64,000 nt of DNA from Meghimatium bilineatum (GCA_034231615.1 CM067315.1:11803915-11867914), one strand, 5' to 3'. Counted from the first letter of the stretch, positions 1 through 11,292 are shown. Numbers and translations: made by a program. The notes: generated by a model from the letters alone, not told the origin.

Positions 1-393
1 ATTGGACTTTTTTCCATTTCTTATTTTGTACCATAGAATTTAACATTCATAGGTGTATCAAAAGGCCAGTATGTGCACCTTAATGTATCATAGTTTGCAC
101 ATTCTTGAAGGATATGTTCTGAAGTATGGTTGGCTTGCCCACATTCACACTTTGCTGATGTGCCAATTAAACATTTTGTACACATATGGCTGTTTAGTCT
201 ATTGTGCCCATTCTGAATCAAAATATGATGGGTAGTCATCCATGAAGGTAAGTTAGGCTTTCATTGTACCTTTATCATGGATTTCTTTTGGTGATAGCTA
301 TTGATTTCTATTAGTACATTCGGTTGTTGCTTGTTAGAGAACCCTCCTTGGCCAGTTGATCAGTTCTATCATTTCCTGTTATTCCGCAGTGTT
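1..393 (-). mobile_element. LINE-I1 fragment, C-terminal RNase H region
   Basis: Read on the minus strand, this encodes the tail of a LINE polyprotein. In order it has HCGITGND and DQLAKEG (the last RNase H motif), then LNSHMCTKC, a CECGQ knuckle, EHILQEC and a terminal FYGTK. The same order appears at the end of the LINE at 23.5-27.6 kb (HCGIPGN, LRSHMYTKF, HILQEC, LYGTL). The copy is cut by the window edge on one side and by the 24-bp minisatellite on the other. Its parts lie in different frames, so it is dead. Confidence 0.85.
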
Positions 394-622
394 TGGAATC
401 CAAATTAACTTGTGCGATGGAATCCAAATTAACTTGTGCGATGGAATCCAAATTAACTTGTGCGATGGAATCCAAATTAACTTGTGCGATGGAATCCAAA
501 TTAACTTGTGCGATGGAATCCAAATTAACTTGTGCGATGGAATCCAAATTAACTTGTGCGATGGAATCCAAATTAACTTGTGCGATGGAATCCAAATTAA
601 CTTGTGCGATGGAATCCAAATT
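394..622. repeat. 24-bp minisatellite, about 9.5 units
   Basis: The unit TGGAATCCAAATTAACTTG plus TGCGA repeats nearly without change. On the minus strand it reads in frame as K-L-I-W-I-P-S-H, which is the RNase H motif of the adjoining LINE-I1 fragment (WIPSHCGI in other copies). The array therefore arose by in-frame tandem amplification of eight LINE codons. The unit next to the intact LINE sequence has lost a base, which shifts the frame into HCGITGN. Confidence 0.95.
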
Positions 623-1470
623 CACTCAGAAGTGAGACATAGATATGTACTATCGTCATTATTGTTTATAACATACATAGATCACATCTGCAAAGTAGCA
701 AAGACAACGGAAAAAACAATCTGAAGGATAACTTAAACAAATTGTTATTTGCAGACAACCAAGCACTAGTAGCATGATCAGAAGAGCAACTACGAAGACA
801 AATAAACAGATTACATCAAACATGCCAAATCTTTAACATAAAGATAAATATAGAAATAACCGAAGTAATGAAGATAGGAAGAACAGAAATAAACACTATA
901 TTGGAAACAACAGACTTAAACAAGTGACAGAATTCACATACCTAGGAAACAATATAACAACAGACAACAACAGCAGCAAAGAAATACACAATAGATGTAG
1001 TAAATAATACCAATCCCTAGGGCAAATGACACCAATCTTCAGAAACAAAATAGTAGATTTAAACACCAAAATAACACTATTCAAAATGATTATTATGCCA
1101 ACATCGTGCTACCAATGCCAAACATAGAAAATGACAGCACAAGACAAACGTAAACTTGTGACAGCTAAAATGGCATGCTTACGCAGAAACCCAGGATATC
1201 GATAAGAGACAGAGTGAGGAATGGGGACAGACAAAGAACTGGCACCACCCCAATCTTGGAATATATTAAGAGACAACAGATCAAATGGTTTGTACACATC
1301 AGCAGACTACCATCAGACAGCAAGCTAAGCTACACACATACAGTGAAGCCAGACCTAGAGGTTGAACATGAAAACGATGGACCACCGAAATGAAAGAGGT
1401 GATAAATTTCACAATATACTCAGCACACACAGGGCCATCTCCAGAGAATTCTACCCATGAAAGGCAACAA
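623..1470 (+). mobile_element. RTE-3 LINE fragment, decayed reverse transcriptase
   Basis: The plus strand encodes VLSSLLFITYIDHICK (reverse transcriptase block before the YADD loop), then LLFADNQALVA in the catalytic loop (FADD to FADN), then an ILEYI-RQQIKWF-HISRLPSDS tail and an EIKEV-like end. It is full of stops. A second copy of the same family lies at 58540-59300, with long stretches recognisably shared. Assignment to the RTE-like group rests on motif order only. Confidence 0.75.
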
Positions 1471-1489
1471 AGGGTTTAGTGAATGTTAT

Positions 1490-1965
1490 GTTATGTTCCT
1501 CCAGGGCCATAGGCGGCGCATAGGGCAGAAACCATAGCTTTCCATTTCTGTCTTTGTGTTGCCAGGTCTTTCAATTGTTGCGTGTTGTTTAGGTTCATTG
1601 ACATGCCTTCTCTATTAATGGTTCTTCGTAGAGTTTCTCTAGGTCTCCCTCTTCTTCTTACTCCAGGTGGCACCCAATATAGTGATTGCTGGGGAATTCT
1701 TAGGCTGTTCATTCTGAGAACATGGCCGATGTAAGTCCAACGCCTTTGTCTAATGAAGGAAGATATATAGGTTTGTTTGCTTTCCTCTCTTATAGTAGTG
1801 TTAGATTTAAAGTCACTCCACTTAACGTTCAGAATGGTACGTAGGCATTTGTTTTCAAAGGAGTCGAGTCTTTTATCTGTGGCTTTTGTGGCTTTCCAAC
1901 TTTCGCACCCATATGATAGAATAGGGATGATGTTGGAGTTAAATAACTTGAGTTTAGTGAATAGA
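1490..1965 (-). mobile_element. R4 LINE 3' fragment
   Basis: The minus strand encodes the C-terminal part of a reverse transcriptase polyprotein: SYGCESWKATKATD, FENKCLRTILNVKWSDF, RQRRWTYIGHVLRMN, a basic RRRGRPRETLRRT block and ALCAAYGPGGT at the end. The same layout is at 9642-10215 and 20990-21720 (minus), 38480-39460 (plus) and 55905-56100 (minus). It has no reverse transcriptase catalytic region and is 5'-truncated. Confidence 0.8.
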
Positions 1966-3480
1966 TGGAATATATTTCAGAATAATTCGACACAGATGTT
2001 GCACTATCTACGATACCTCTTTTAACTCTGGTAGTTTATTGGATAGTAGTGCCTTTGATCTTGCATCTGTAAATATTACAATAGGGTGTGAAGTCCTGTC
2101 TGATGTTAAACAGTTTCTTTGCAGCTGCACAAATAGCTTTGACTTCAGTCATAGTTGTTGCAGTAATTTCCCGTTAGTATACATGTGGTATCAGTGGTGC
2201 CATCTGGGTATTCCACCTATACACCACTTCCCCCATTTCTTACTGCATTCTGTGCTGATCCATAGATAACTTGGGTAAGCATCATCGAGGAAGCTGAGAT
2301 CTGCTACCCTTTTCTGCAGATTATTCTGCTGTTCATCTCCATACTCACAGGTTATTGTTGTTTGGATGGTCACTATAGGTATGTCTGTTTTTCCTATGGG
2401 GTGTGTATTGGTTAAGATATCAGTGGTATTGTTACCTCTGGAAAATCCTATACCTGTCTATGTAGATGCTTGGCCTGGTGTATAAAGCTGCTTCTTTTAA
2501 GACACCCTTGTGACAGATTCTGGAATCTTTCCTTCATGAATTATAATTTTAGTATCCCTGCGTTCTTTCAATGACTGTATCCCTTTGATATTCTGCATTT
2601 CTACAATTGGTGTGGATCTCATTGCATCTGCAATGATTCTAAGAGCTTGGTTCTGTACTCTATCCAAGTTCTGTAGTGTAGTGTTTGATGATGAACTCCA
2701 TGCTGTAGAACCATATTCTAAGTGTGGATGAATAGCTTGTTGGTATACATGTTTGAGAATTCTTTCATTTGGGTCTCAAGTTGTCCCCCTCAGTTTCCTT
2801 AGTATAGCTATCTTTCTTCTAGCCTTTGTGTCTGCTTTACTGATATGATGTTTCCATGTCATTTTGGCATCAAATGTAACACCAATATATGTGGGTTGGT
2901 TATCTACCTTTAAGACAGTTTTATTTACAAAGATGTTTCCTGCTCTTTGTTTTGGTGAAAATGTAAAAAGGGTTGTTGCTGACTTCTCTATATTGATACT
3001 TACACACCATTTGTCCGCCCAATTGGTCAAAATGCCCAAGAATCTCTGAAGCATTTTTGTGGCAACCACAGAGCTCTCATGTGTGCACCATAGAACTAAG
3101 TCATCATATCAATGATCTGAGAACTTCAATTAGATCACTGATAAATGTGAGAAAAAGAGTGGGTGATAGAACGCCTCCCTGAAGCACTCCATGGCACAGC
3201 AGTACCTTCTTACTTTTTTTTACCATTTACTTGTACTCTGGTTCCTCTGTTGTGAAGAAAGGCTTTTGTCCACTTATACATATTGCCACTTATTTTCTCA
3301 TTTTTTGAAGCAATACTTCTTTCCATATCTTATCAAATGCCTTCTCTAAGTCAATTCATGCCACCAGTAATGATTTTTTTGTCGTGGAAAGCATCCTCAA
3401 TTTCCTGTGAGAGGTATGTAGTTTTATACTCAGTGGAGTTTAATATGTGTTGGTGCCTACCTAGTAATTATTAGAAGGAA
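1966..3480 (-). mobile_element. LINE-I1 fragment, reverse transcriptase to RNase H
   Basis: The minus strand runs through the late reverse transcriptase of LINE-I1: GNMYKWTKAFLHNRGTRVQV, then WADKWCVSINIEKSATTLFT, PTYIGVTFDAKMTWKHH, and into the start of RNase H (LSFLDDAYP, VKAICAAAKK, FTDARS). These blocks match the plus-strand LINE-I1 at 23.5-27.6 kb closely, for example WANRWCVSINTDKCSTTLFT. Several stops and frameshifts break it, and the YADD region is degraded. The left edge joins an R4 fragment near 1965, so one inserted beside or into the other. Confidence 0.8.
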
Positions 3481-3780
3481 ATCAAACCTTTAACCTTTAG
3501 TGCACCATCGTGGTAGTCAAATTACCTCTACAATGTACTTCCTGATTTTTCCCCTCCATGCAACACTATCTAAGGCATCCTGTTCCTATTATTCTGTATC
3601 AACACACATTGCAGAACACCAGATTGAGTCAATTAGTGCTGTAGAACTTCAAAGACAAATTTATAAATCTCCCTTTTAAAAATAAACTCATCTGGAGAAA
3701 TATGCAAGAAGTTGAAATTACATACACATCAAACACAAACCAGTAAATCCTTGGAGACTATAAAAGTAAGTGGAAAATCA

Positions 3781-3993
<213 letters not shown>

Positions 3994-4329
3994 CTGAAAT
4001 GGTAAAAAAATAATCAACATACTGCTAACTACATTCTACAATCATCAAATTTCCTGTACATGCCCTAGTTTAGCACTTGTCAAAGTAGTAGTCTGCTGAC
4101 CAGTGCCAGCACACGAGCCATCAGTAACTGGAAAACAAATTCGTTCAGAAAAATCACACATTAATTATGACGTAAACAATTTCACAGAGGTATGTAGTGA
4201 TTTCATTTTTAAAATATATTTTTCACGACAACACCCTTAGTAATGGGAGATAGCATGTGCTGGGCTGCTGGTAAACAAAGTGATTAGCATCATAGCACCC
4301 TGATTACATACAAGTAGTCAATTATATCC
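3994..4329. other. Intron or 5' flank of Elongin C, no feature seen
   Basis: No coding exon, repeat or core promoter motif is recognisable here. The 5' UTR exon and promoter of Elongin C should lie in or beyond this stretch but cannot be placed by eye. Confidence 0.4.
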
Positions 4330-4450
4330 CCTGGGGATTACTGCTTGAAGCTACTGAGTTGTCAGGCGGCATTCTGCTTTATTAAAGGGGCAGAGTAGAT
4401 ATGGGGAGACCTGATTATTTAAATCCTCTAGACTTTTTGAACCCTTTGAT
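4330..4450 (+). mobile_element. SINE-D 3' fragment
   Basis: The blocks CTGGGGATTACTGCTTGAAG, AGGCGGCATTCTGCTTTAT, GGGGCAGAGTAGATATGGG and ACTTTTTGAACCC match the 3' half of the tRNA-like SINE at 33862-34121 and 51505-51760. The tRNA-like head is missing. Confidence 0.7.
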
Positions 4451-4654
4451 TGATATACAAAAATTAAATGAATAAGAGACTAAAGTAAAACTGTATCCTA
4501 TACAGTAAATAAGAAAAAATAATAATGAGACCCGTAACATATCAGGGTTGTAGGAGTGCCACAGGGAAGAAATCAGGTTTAAAAATATCTCCAAACATCT
4601 CTATCCTAAGTCATTCGGAGGAGTGTACAAAAATCACACCCAGATCATTCCTTG

Positions 4655-4710
4655 ATGCTATGGTTGGTTGGTTGCTGGTCCATGGGCTCATGCCCTTTGA
4701 CATAATGATA
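4655..4710 (-). repeat. Repeat H end with (GGTT)n
   Basis: GGTTGGTTGGTTGCTG followed by CCATGGGCTCATGCCCTTTG recurs at 35307-35352. On the minus strand it ends in repeated AACC, as retroelement tails do. The body to the right (to about 5080) is unclassified and differs from that at 35.4 kb. Confidence 0.5.
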
Positions 4711-5086
4711 TTAAATGGCATTATATTTCTGGGAAGTCTGTGGATTTTCAGCCCACCCTGGGATAGAGCCAAAGAATAACTACCACACCTCCAGGAAGGT
4801 AGGTTTCAACCTATGCACTGCTCCTAGCCACTGTAGCCTAGATAGGGTTCACTGTGCTCATTCCCCACCACAAATTGACTATTTGTTATGCCAAACTTCT
4901 CTATTGCTCCAGGCATGCAACCAAATGTTCAAGTCAAAAGGATTGTCACGTCCTGAGTCACTGTGCTTCTATGATGGGTTTCAGTCATAGGAAAAAAACA
5001 GTGTTGTCAGTTTCCTCCTCCCCAGTGCTGCAAAGTACATCTTTGGCTCCCTCCCAACCACAGAGGGTGCATACATATATATTCAG

Positions 5087-5210
5087 GTAAAGATGAAACT
5101 CTATGGGACAATGTATGAACTACAAAAGACAGTGAGTTTTATTAAGGAGACAGAATTACAGATATAGACATGTTTCAAGTGAACGAAAGAAGAAGAAGGT
5201 AAACATGAAA
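5087..5210 (+). mobile_element. LINE-I1, 5'-truncated 3' end with target-site duplication
   Basis: Bases 5099-5198 equal the last 100 bp of the LINE-I1 at 27.6 kb with one difference I can see. They end in the same GAACGAAAGAAGAAGAAG tail after the stop codon. The flanks GTAAAGATGAAA (5087-5098) and GTAAACATGAAA (5199-5210) are a 12-bp target-site duplication with one change. This is a short LINE insertion with 5' truncation, and its near identity to the longer copy points to recent activity. Confidence 0.88.
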
Positions 5211-5234
5211 CACATTTAATAACAAAATAAAAAC

Positions 5235-5375
5235 ATAATTGTATAGATGACGTGCCATGAAGCTTCTCTAAGAAGATAACCTCAATATAACGGCATGTCA
5301 TCCACTAAGGTTTTCTGTTGCATGGGTGGTATGCCTAGTAGGCCATTGGTGAGACCCACAGATGCAACCACATGC
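5235..5375 (-). repeat. Repeat P, inverted copy
   Basis: This is the reverse complement of 15970-16107 with moderate divergence. Shared words include GATGACATGCCGTTATATTG, CCATGCAACAGAAAACCTTA and ATCTATACAATTAT. The copy contains its own inverted repeat (GATGACATGCC against GGCACGTCATC), so a single strand could fold into a hairpin. Confidence 0.65.
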
Positions 5376-5379
5376 GTAT

Positions 5380-6359
5380 CCTTGATGCTATCAATCTGGG
5401 ATTTTCTGTCCTCCACTTCTCCTTCCACCGTAGACTATTCTTTGCAAAATAATTTTAGAGATGTTTCTCGTTACATGTTCAGAACAAAGAAGTTTATGCC
5501 ATTTCAATACTGCCAAAATTGGTTCTTAATAACCTGCAAGTTTGTTTATTTGCTGTAGGACAAACATATTTGTCTTGTGTTCAATATTAGCTAATTCTTA
5601 ACACTTTCCCTATGTAGCATATTTTAATTGATCCAGAAGTTACATCTGAGATTACGTGGCATCTTTTAAAAGATTCTTACTTTTTTGGGGCTAATTTAAT
5701 CATTTTCTGTATTTATATCAACATAATGATGGTTCCGATTGCAAGTGTAATATGTCCACATTACTTCTGGCATAATTTTGATGTTATGATATCAATTTTT
5801 GTAAGTTATTAATAAATTTTGGACATATGTGGTATGTGACACCATTTTTTCCTTATATTTTCTATATATATTTTCGAGCACACTTATTTTTGTGAAAGTA
5901 TTAACTATTTTGTTTACTTTTGTTGGATTTATTATTGAAATCCAACTTGGCAATTACTAGCAACATACCCAGATTTATGCCATTTTGTATGAAAAATCTG
6001 ACAAATATGTCAACCGAAGTCTTAGGTAAAAATTAATCTTCAAGAAGTCTTCAAAAAAATTAATTCCATCTAAACGGTAAAAATACTCGTGAATGAGTTA
6101 ACACAGGTCTGTAGCACTTGTTCTTAGAAGCCTCAATCCTTTCCGTGTCTGCATCGAGTCCAACTTTCACATCTGTATAAAAGTATACTTAGCACTAGTA
6201 TTCTGAATAAATTGATCTTTACAGTGATCTTTGTTAGTTGGACATCTGGGATTAGCGTGTTTGAAAAATTTTGCTTAGGCTATAAATTTCTTGTGACATT
6301 TAGTGAAAATTAGTGACATCATATGACATGTTTGCAACTTGATTTATTAATTTCTGTAA
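5380..6359. other. AT-rich spacer, unclassified
   Basis: AT-rich sequence with homopolymer runs and no open frame, terminal repeat or tandem period that I can see. It joins repeat P on the left to repeat F on the right. Confidence 0.4.
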
Positions 6360-7013
6360 CCATTTCTCTTTTTATATATGTAACTTTTAAGGATGCAGGA
6401 CAATGCAGAAAACAGTAGTTAATTTTTTTAAAAACATCAACAATTGTTTTTAATTACGCAAATTTGCCACCATTTTGAATATTAATTAGTTATACAGGCT
6501 TCAGAGAATCACAGCAATGTGATCAACAGATGCATCTTGTCTTTGTGAATAAAAAAATATATAGTTTCTTTGGTATTTTATTATGTTTAATAGATATTTA
6601 ATTTATTTTCATTATAATTATGCACGTTAGCAGCCATTTTGAATATCAATTAGTTCTGTGTCCATATGAACATTCCAGAAATGTGATCAACATAAGCGTC
6701 TTGTCTTCACTAACACAAAAATGTATAGTGTATACCGGTAGTTTGTGTGTTGTATTATTGAAAATAACAAAAATAATTCACAAATTGTCAGCTCAGTTAC
6801 ATTTTGTGGTCACAAGTTTCATTTATATTTTCCTACATATTTCGTGTAAATTATTTTGATGTCAAATTAATTTGAAAAAAAAACATAACTTTTTTCAGGG
6901 TTGATGTACATATTTGGTTGATGTATCGTTGAATTACAATTTTCTAGAGCTATCTAACTATAGTATTTTTAATGATTTAGATTTAGAGCATTATTTAGAA
7001 AATTATGTCCAAG
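6360..7013 (-). repeat. Repeat F, inverted copy of the 17.5-kb array
   Basis: The reverse complement matches 17533-18030. Shared words include ACATCAACCCTGAAAAAAG, TCAAAATAATTTACA, CTTGTGACCACAAAA, and two units carrying GCAGC-rich AATGGC, AATGAAAATAAATTA and AAGACAAGACGCTTATGTTG. Here about two to three of the roughly 162-bp units are present, against seven or so at 17.9-19.2 kb. Confidence 0.65.
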
Positions 7014-7062
7014 TACCTACAATTTGATAATTTGTTGATTCTGATATCAGATATGCCTAATC

Positions 7063-7717
7063 TGGCAGATTACGCAACAATGTATGGGACAGAAGAGGTA
7101 TAAGAACAACCACCAAACTACAAGTATATCATGCTGCTGTTATACCAACCCTACTATACGCCTGCGAAACGTGGACAGTGTATGCTAGACATGCAAGAAA
7201 ATTAAATCATTTCCATCTTACCTGCCTACGTAAATTACTAAACATCCATTGGTGGGACAAAGTACCAGACTACGAGGTCTTGGAAAAATCAACCTCAATA
7301 AGCATCCACACAATACTTATGAAGGCGCAAGCACGCTGGGCAGGCCATCTTGTGCGTATGGAGAACTCGCGTTTGCCAAAACAAATATATTATGGAGAAC
7401 TCAAGGCAGGATTTCGAAAAGCGGTTGGAAAGAAAAAGCGCTTCAAAGACACGCTCAAGTCATCCTTGAAACATCTTAACATTGACGTAGGCGCTTGGGA
7501 GAGCCTCGCTCAGGATAGAACAGCATGGCGTTACAGCATTAGAACGAGAGCACTAGCAGCAGAAGAATTCAGACAAGAAACTGCAAGACAGAAGCGGACA
7601 CGTAGAAAAGAAAAAACATCTCAACCTCACACAGATACCTTCTATTGTTGTCAATTCTGTAAAAGAACATTTTGTGCGCGCATTGGACTTGCTAGTCATT
7701 TAAAAACGCGCTATTAA
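7063..7717 (+). mobile_element. LINE C-terminal fragment with zinc-finger end
   Basis: A continuous reading frame of about 215 codons: TTTKLQVYHAAVIPTLLYAC, HFHLTCLRKLLNIHWWDKVP, DYEVLEK, ARWAGHLVRMENSRLPKQIY, YGELKAGFRK, LAQDRTAWR, and a final CQFCKRTF-ARIGLASHLK. This is the usual C-terminal tail of a widespread animal LINE family, with an RT thumb-like region and a C2H2-like finger. The last His of the finger is replaced (KTRY). The copy is 5'-truncated near 7063 and lacks the reverse transcriptase core. It is the most intact short fragment here, which suggests a fairly young insertion. It is not a host zinc-finger gene. Confidence 0.8.
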
Positions 7718-8394
7718 CTTTTATTATTTATTGTTATTATTATTATGGTTGTTTTTGGTCATCGTTGATCACAACGGATGAACATCTCATCATGCCTAAT
7801 CAGTAAATCATTGACTTTTGAGAGTGTAATTAAAAATGAGTAATTTAGTATAAATCTAAAATAGTAATTAAAATTTACTGTGGTTGTAGGCACCTAGCAT
7901 ATGCTATGCATATCAAAATCATAGTGGCTTAATCGTAATCATAATGGTTAATCGGATTAGCCGATTAGGCTTGTGTTAGCCTTGCTTGTGGTCTGTGGAT
8001 GTGTACTTTAGTTTTTTAGTTGTGTGTTTTTTTACAATTTTAGTTCTGTGAATAATTGCGACATATAGAAAAGTTGCTGCTGCAGAATAAATTACAAACT
8101 CACCGACACTAATTAAAGATCCTTATGATACAGTTCAAGATTTTCCTTCCACAAATTCTTAAGTCTTTTTTAATTCATGCGTCGAAAATTCTGACACGAC
8201 AAAAATACTGTCCTTACCAACACAGGAACCCGGATGCTATCTACATTGAATAACGTGTATTTCAATCTAAGAGAGTGGTATAATCAGTGTTACTAACTAA
8301 TGACATTTTAGAAGTAACCAGAGATAGCTCTGGGGAAGAAAAAAAAACCTTAGAGAACCCTACATTATATAATTCCATTCCGAAATAATGATGG
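7718..8394. other. Spacer, no feature seen
   Basis: Low-complexity AT-rich DNA with a TTATTATTATTATTATGG run after the LINE end (the likely tail of the LINE) and nothing else that can be supported. Confidence 0.4.
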
Positions 8395-8790
8395 ATGTAA
8401 ACAAAGATTTGTATTTGTGCTGTAATGACTATACTAAGGCATTTCATAAGGTGAACCATGACGTAATAATTAGAATATTGGAGAATGTAAACATTGATGG
8501 TCAAGATCTGAGAATAAGAAATATATATTGGCAACAAAATAGGCCTATATAAATGACAATAAAATATTTTCGACACACTAAAAGACATGACACATTGTTG
8601 AAGATCTTACTTGATGGTAAAGTCGAAGGTAAGCAAGCAAGCGGTAGGCAGAGATACAAGTGGAAGAGTGCCATCACAAGATGAACACGTTACAGTCTAG
8701 CAGAGTGTACCGCCAAAACAAGAGACAGGGGATGTTGGAGGTCTGTTGCAGCCAACCTCCGTTGCGTAGATAGCAATTGCTGATGATGCT
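8395..8790 (+). mobile_element. RTE-1 LINE, internally deleted
   Basis: The 5' part encodes NDYTKAFHKVNHDVIIRILE and IRNIYWQQN, a reverse transcriptase block. It then jumps straight to the family's 3' end (KTLLDG-like, QRYKWKSAITR, SLAECTAKTRDRGCW, then the SQPPLRR region) and a TGATGATG tail. Hundreds of codons between these are missing. Other 3' ends of this family are at 12370-12560, 41070-41740 and 54540-55460. Confidence 0.75.
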
Positions 8791-8936
8791 TAGCAACAAA
8801 GAGCGGTCATAAGAATAGATAACCAAATATGAACATTTCAACTGGAGATGGAATGAGAATTGACTGCAAAAAGACAAGCAATATCTCCGACATCTCTGTG
8901 CAAATGCAACCAGCGGCACTGTCGACACACAGTGAC

Positions 8937-9140
8937 CAAGTCTGTAGAGACAGGGGGGGGGTTGAGGTGTTCAATCCCTTATTTTACCAAATCTGAACAT
9001 GGCTTTTAGTACTAGGAATCTAGCAAAAAGGTCGGTAAAACCTCTTCCCTAGTAATTTTTCACAAAAAGATCTTCAAACTTCACGCCAAATAGTGAAATT
9101 TACACACGAAAATGACAAATAACCTTTTTTTTAAAATTCA
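8937..9140 (-). repeat. Repeat C copy
   Basis: The reverse complement contains CTAGTACTAAAAGCCATGTT, a G-rich run and TTGAACACCTCAACCCCCC. These match CTAGTACTAACAGTTATGTT and TTGAATACCCCCAACCCC at 43.47-43.54 kb, and a third copy at 60.18 kb. Family type unknown. Confidence 0.55.
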
Positions 9141-9527
9141 CAATCCATCCTTAAGGAATCTACAGCTCTGACAGTGACGTAAGACATCCCGGCTTGGTCA
9201 GCCAGAATTCAGATGAATTGTAGGGGTGGCCATTGCCATCGTTCCGATATGAGTAGATAATGCGACGTTTAGAGTACACATTGAACATAAAGAAGGCAAC
9301 ACGCGCTAGAGGGAAGCGTTTTGTATGGGAAACAGAGTGGTAATAAAGTTACAATTGTCCAGCACAAGACCGGCCGTGGAAGTAGTGTTCATGGTCGAGA
9401 ACACAACCACCCAAAACCCATTCCCCTGCATGGATAGAACGGTGGATAGAATGTTGAAAGTTGAGGAGATCAATGACCATCTACGCTACCAAGCTCAGCA
9501 CATGATGATGATGAGATGAAAAGCCTT
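9141..9527 (+). other. Unclassified sequence with ATG-repeat end
   Basis: Contains a 64-codon open frame and ends in CATGATGATGATGAGATG, a microsatellite of the kind seen at RTE-like 3' ends in this window. I could not match the body to any other copy here. Confidence 0.35.
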
Positions 9528-9641
9528 ACTAATAAGAGACAAACTTCTTGTCAACTTGTTTGTTTGTTTTTGAACGTTCGCTCTTGAATAACCAGCGCAC
9601 ATTTTTTGGTGATTTCCACTGGAAATTGTGCAGTACATTGT

Positions 9642-10205
9642 CTATGTGATGTGTCTTAACAGAATGTTGTCCTCACTTTGGTTAGTTATTCCTCTAGGGC
9701 CAAAGACGGCACATAGGGCGGATATCATAGATTTCCATGTCTTTCGTTTCATTGCAATTTGCTTTAGATCTTCATTGTTTGTGATACCGATGGTGAAACG
9801 TTCTCTTGTAATAGTTCTACGTAAACTTTCTTTTGGCCTTTCTCGTTTTCGCTTATCCTTTGGTGACCACATCAAAGTTTGACAGGGAAGTCTTTTAGTA
9901 TCCATTCGTAGCGCGTGTCTGATGAAATTCTAGCGACGCTTTCTAATATAGGTGGATACATATTCTTGTTTTGATTCTTGTCTGACAACTCTATTTGATT
10001 TGAAGTCTGACCAACGTATGTTCAGTAGTCATATAAGACATTTATTTTCAAATGTGTTTAGTCTTTGTTCTATGTTTGATGTTGCTTTCCAACTTTCGCA
10101 TCCATATGCTAATGTTGGAATTATGCAGGAGTTAAAGATTTTTTATTTTGTGTTATTTCTTAGTGTTCTTGTATGCCAAGTATTTGATAGTTTATTGAAT
10201 GAGTT
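9642..10205 (-). mobile_element. R4 LINE 3' fragment
   Basis: The minus strand encodes LAYGCESWKATSNIEQ, NTFENKCL, LLNIRWSDFKSNRVVRQESK, RHALRMDTKRLPCQTLMWSP, KRKRERPKESLRRTITRERF, LKQIAMKRKTWKSMISALCA and VFGPRGI. This is the standard R4 tail. Two or more frame breaks are present. A 45-bp scrap of the same family (LKQIALKRETWK) is at 17476-17520. Confidence 0.8.
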
Positions 10206-10520
10206 AGCAGGCAGTGCAATACGGAGCAATACAGTGTCCTCCCTGCCACTCTGTAATTGTCTCGGTTCTTGCACAGCCCCTTCCAGTATCATATTCATAT
10301 ATTTTCTTTGATATCATGTGTCCATAGTTTTGGTCATTAGTCTTGGTCTGCCTCTTGTTCTCTACCCGGGAACTTCTTCTTCCATGATTAATCTTTCTAC
10401 GCCGTTGTGTCTTTTTAAGTGTGCAAAATATGAAAGCTTGCGTTTGTTGATAGTTTTGAGAAACCATATATTTATAAGCCTAGCACATCCATGTTGGGTT
10501 GAGTCTTTAATACGGGTTAA
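10206..10520 (-). mobile_element. R5 LINE 3' fragment
   Basis: The minus strand encodes WFLKTINKRKLSYFAHLKRH, NGVERLIMEEEVPG and a RGRPR block, ending in a degenerate REDTVLLRIA. This equals the tail of the LINE at 12820-13230 ([17 protein letters not shown]) and 48800-49260. It abuts the R4 fragment directly. Confidence 0.65.
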
Positions 10521-10599
10521 CTTTCCTATACTATATCAGCAGGGTCAGATTAACACATTCGGATGCCCTAATCACTAAGATTTTAGGGACCCCTTAACA

Positions 10600-10780
10600 A
10601 ACATACATACGACACGTACACGCGTATATTCTCATATATATGTATACACGTACGCGCATTTATGCGTATGTATATATATATATATATATATATTACATGA
10701 TGGTCAAACAATTGCTTAACAATTTTATTATTATAAGTAAATTTCAAAGTACCCTTAAGGTGATGTACGCGATTTCAACC
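10600..10780. repeat. Purine-pyrimidine microsatellite patch
   Basis: Short ACACGTACACGCGTATA-type tracts and a TATATA run of about 20 bp (10674-10693). No gene. Confidence 0.6.
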
Positions 10781-10783
10781 GCT

Positions 10784-11029
10784 AGTTAGTTAGTCGCTGG
10801 ATCATCTTCATTGCACTCCGGACAAGTCCATAGGTCCTCCGATCTCTCCTTGAGTGCATCCGCCATTACACGTTGACTTACGGTCCCAGTACGCCGTTGA
10901 TTGACCATCATTCTTTCTCGCCCACGAAACCGTTCCTTTCTAGCGACAACACATTTCAAACTTTTTCTAGTCATGGAACAAGAGTAATCGTTGATTTCAA
11001 CCGCTGACATGGTCCAATTTCGCTCTTCT
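10784..11029 (-). mobile_element. Family G LINE C-terminal fragment
   Basis: The minus strand encodes KSLKCVVARKERFRGRERMM, VNQRRTGTVSQRVMADALKE, RSEDLWTCPECNEDDP. The same C-terminal block (VNQ-RTGTVS, L-ERSE-LW-CP-C) closes the RNase H fragments at 42411-43060 and 53090-54480 and the fragments at 14597-14800 and 39545-39775. Confidence 0.75.
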
Positions 11030-11292
11030 TCTTCTGCGTTCGTTCTCAAACTCCTGAAGATCAGCAGTACGTTGATCGGAGAAGGAAGTGCATTGTGTCA
11101 TAGCTTTCATTTTAACTGCGATATCTGCGCGTTTCGGTCTGACACATCCTACTTCAGCATAGCTTCTGCGTCATTTTGACTCTTTTTGGGTGGAAGTAAC
11201 CAACGTAATTCCAAGCCCTGTTTCATTGCCTCCTATAATATGATTGGTAGGTAATACTGTCGAAATTTCTGACCCCGACCACACACGGGCGA
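11030..11292 (-). mobile_element. SINE-B copy
   Basis: On the minus strand it reads from the ACACGTGT-like 5' end (here CGCCCGTGTGTGG) to the 3' GAGTTTGAGAACGAACGCAG plus AAGAAG tail. Diagnostic words include GATATCTGCGCGTTTCGGTC and TGACACATCC. It lies directly against the family G fragment and shares its orientation. Confidence 0.75.

Noticed and set aside
7178-7717. A 179-codon host zinc-finger gene
   Set aside because: The blocks WAGHLVRM, LAQDRTAWR and the terminal finger are the C-terminus of a LINE; there is no start context and the frame continues upstream into LINE sequence.
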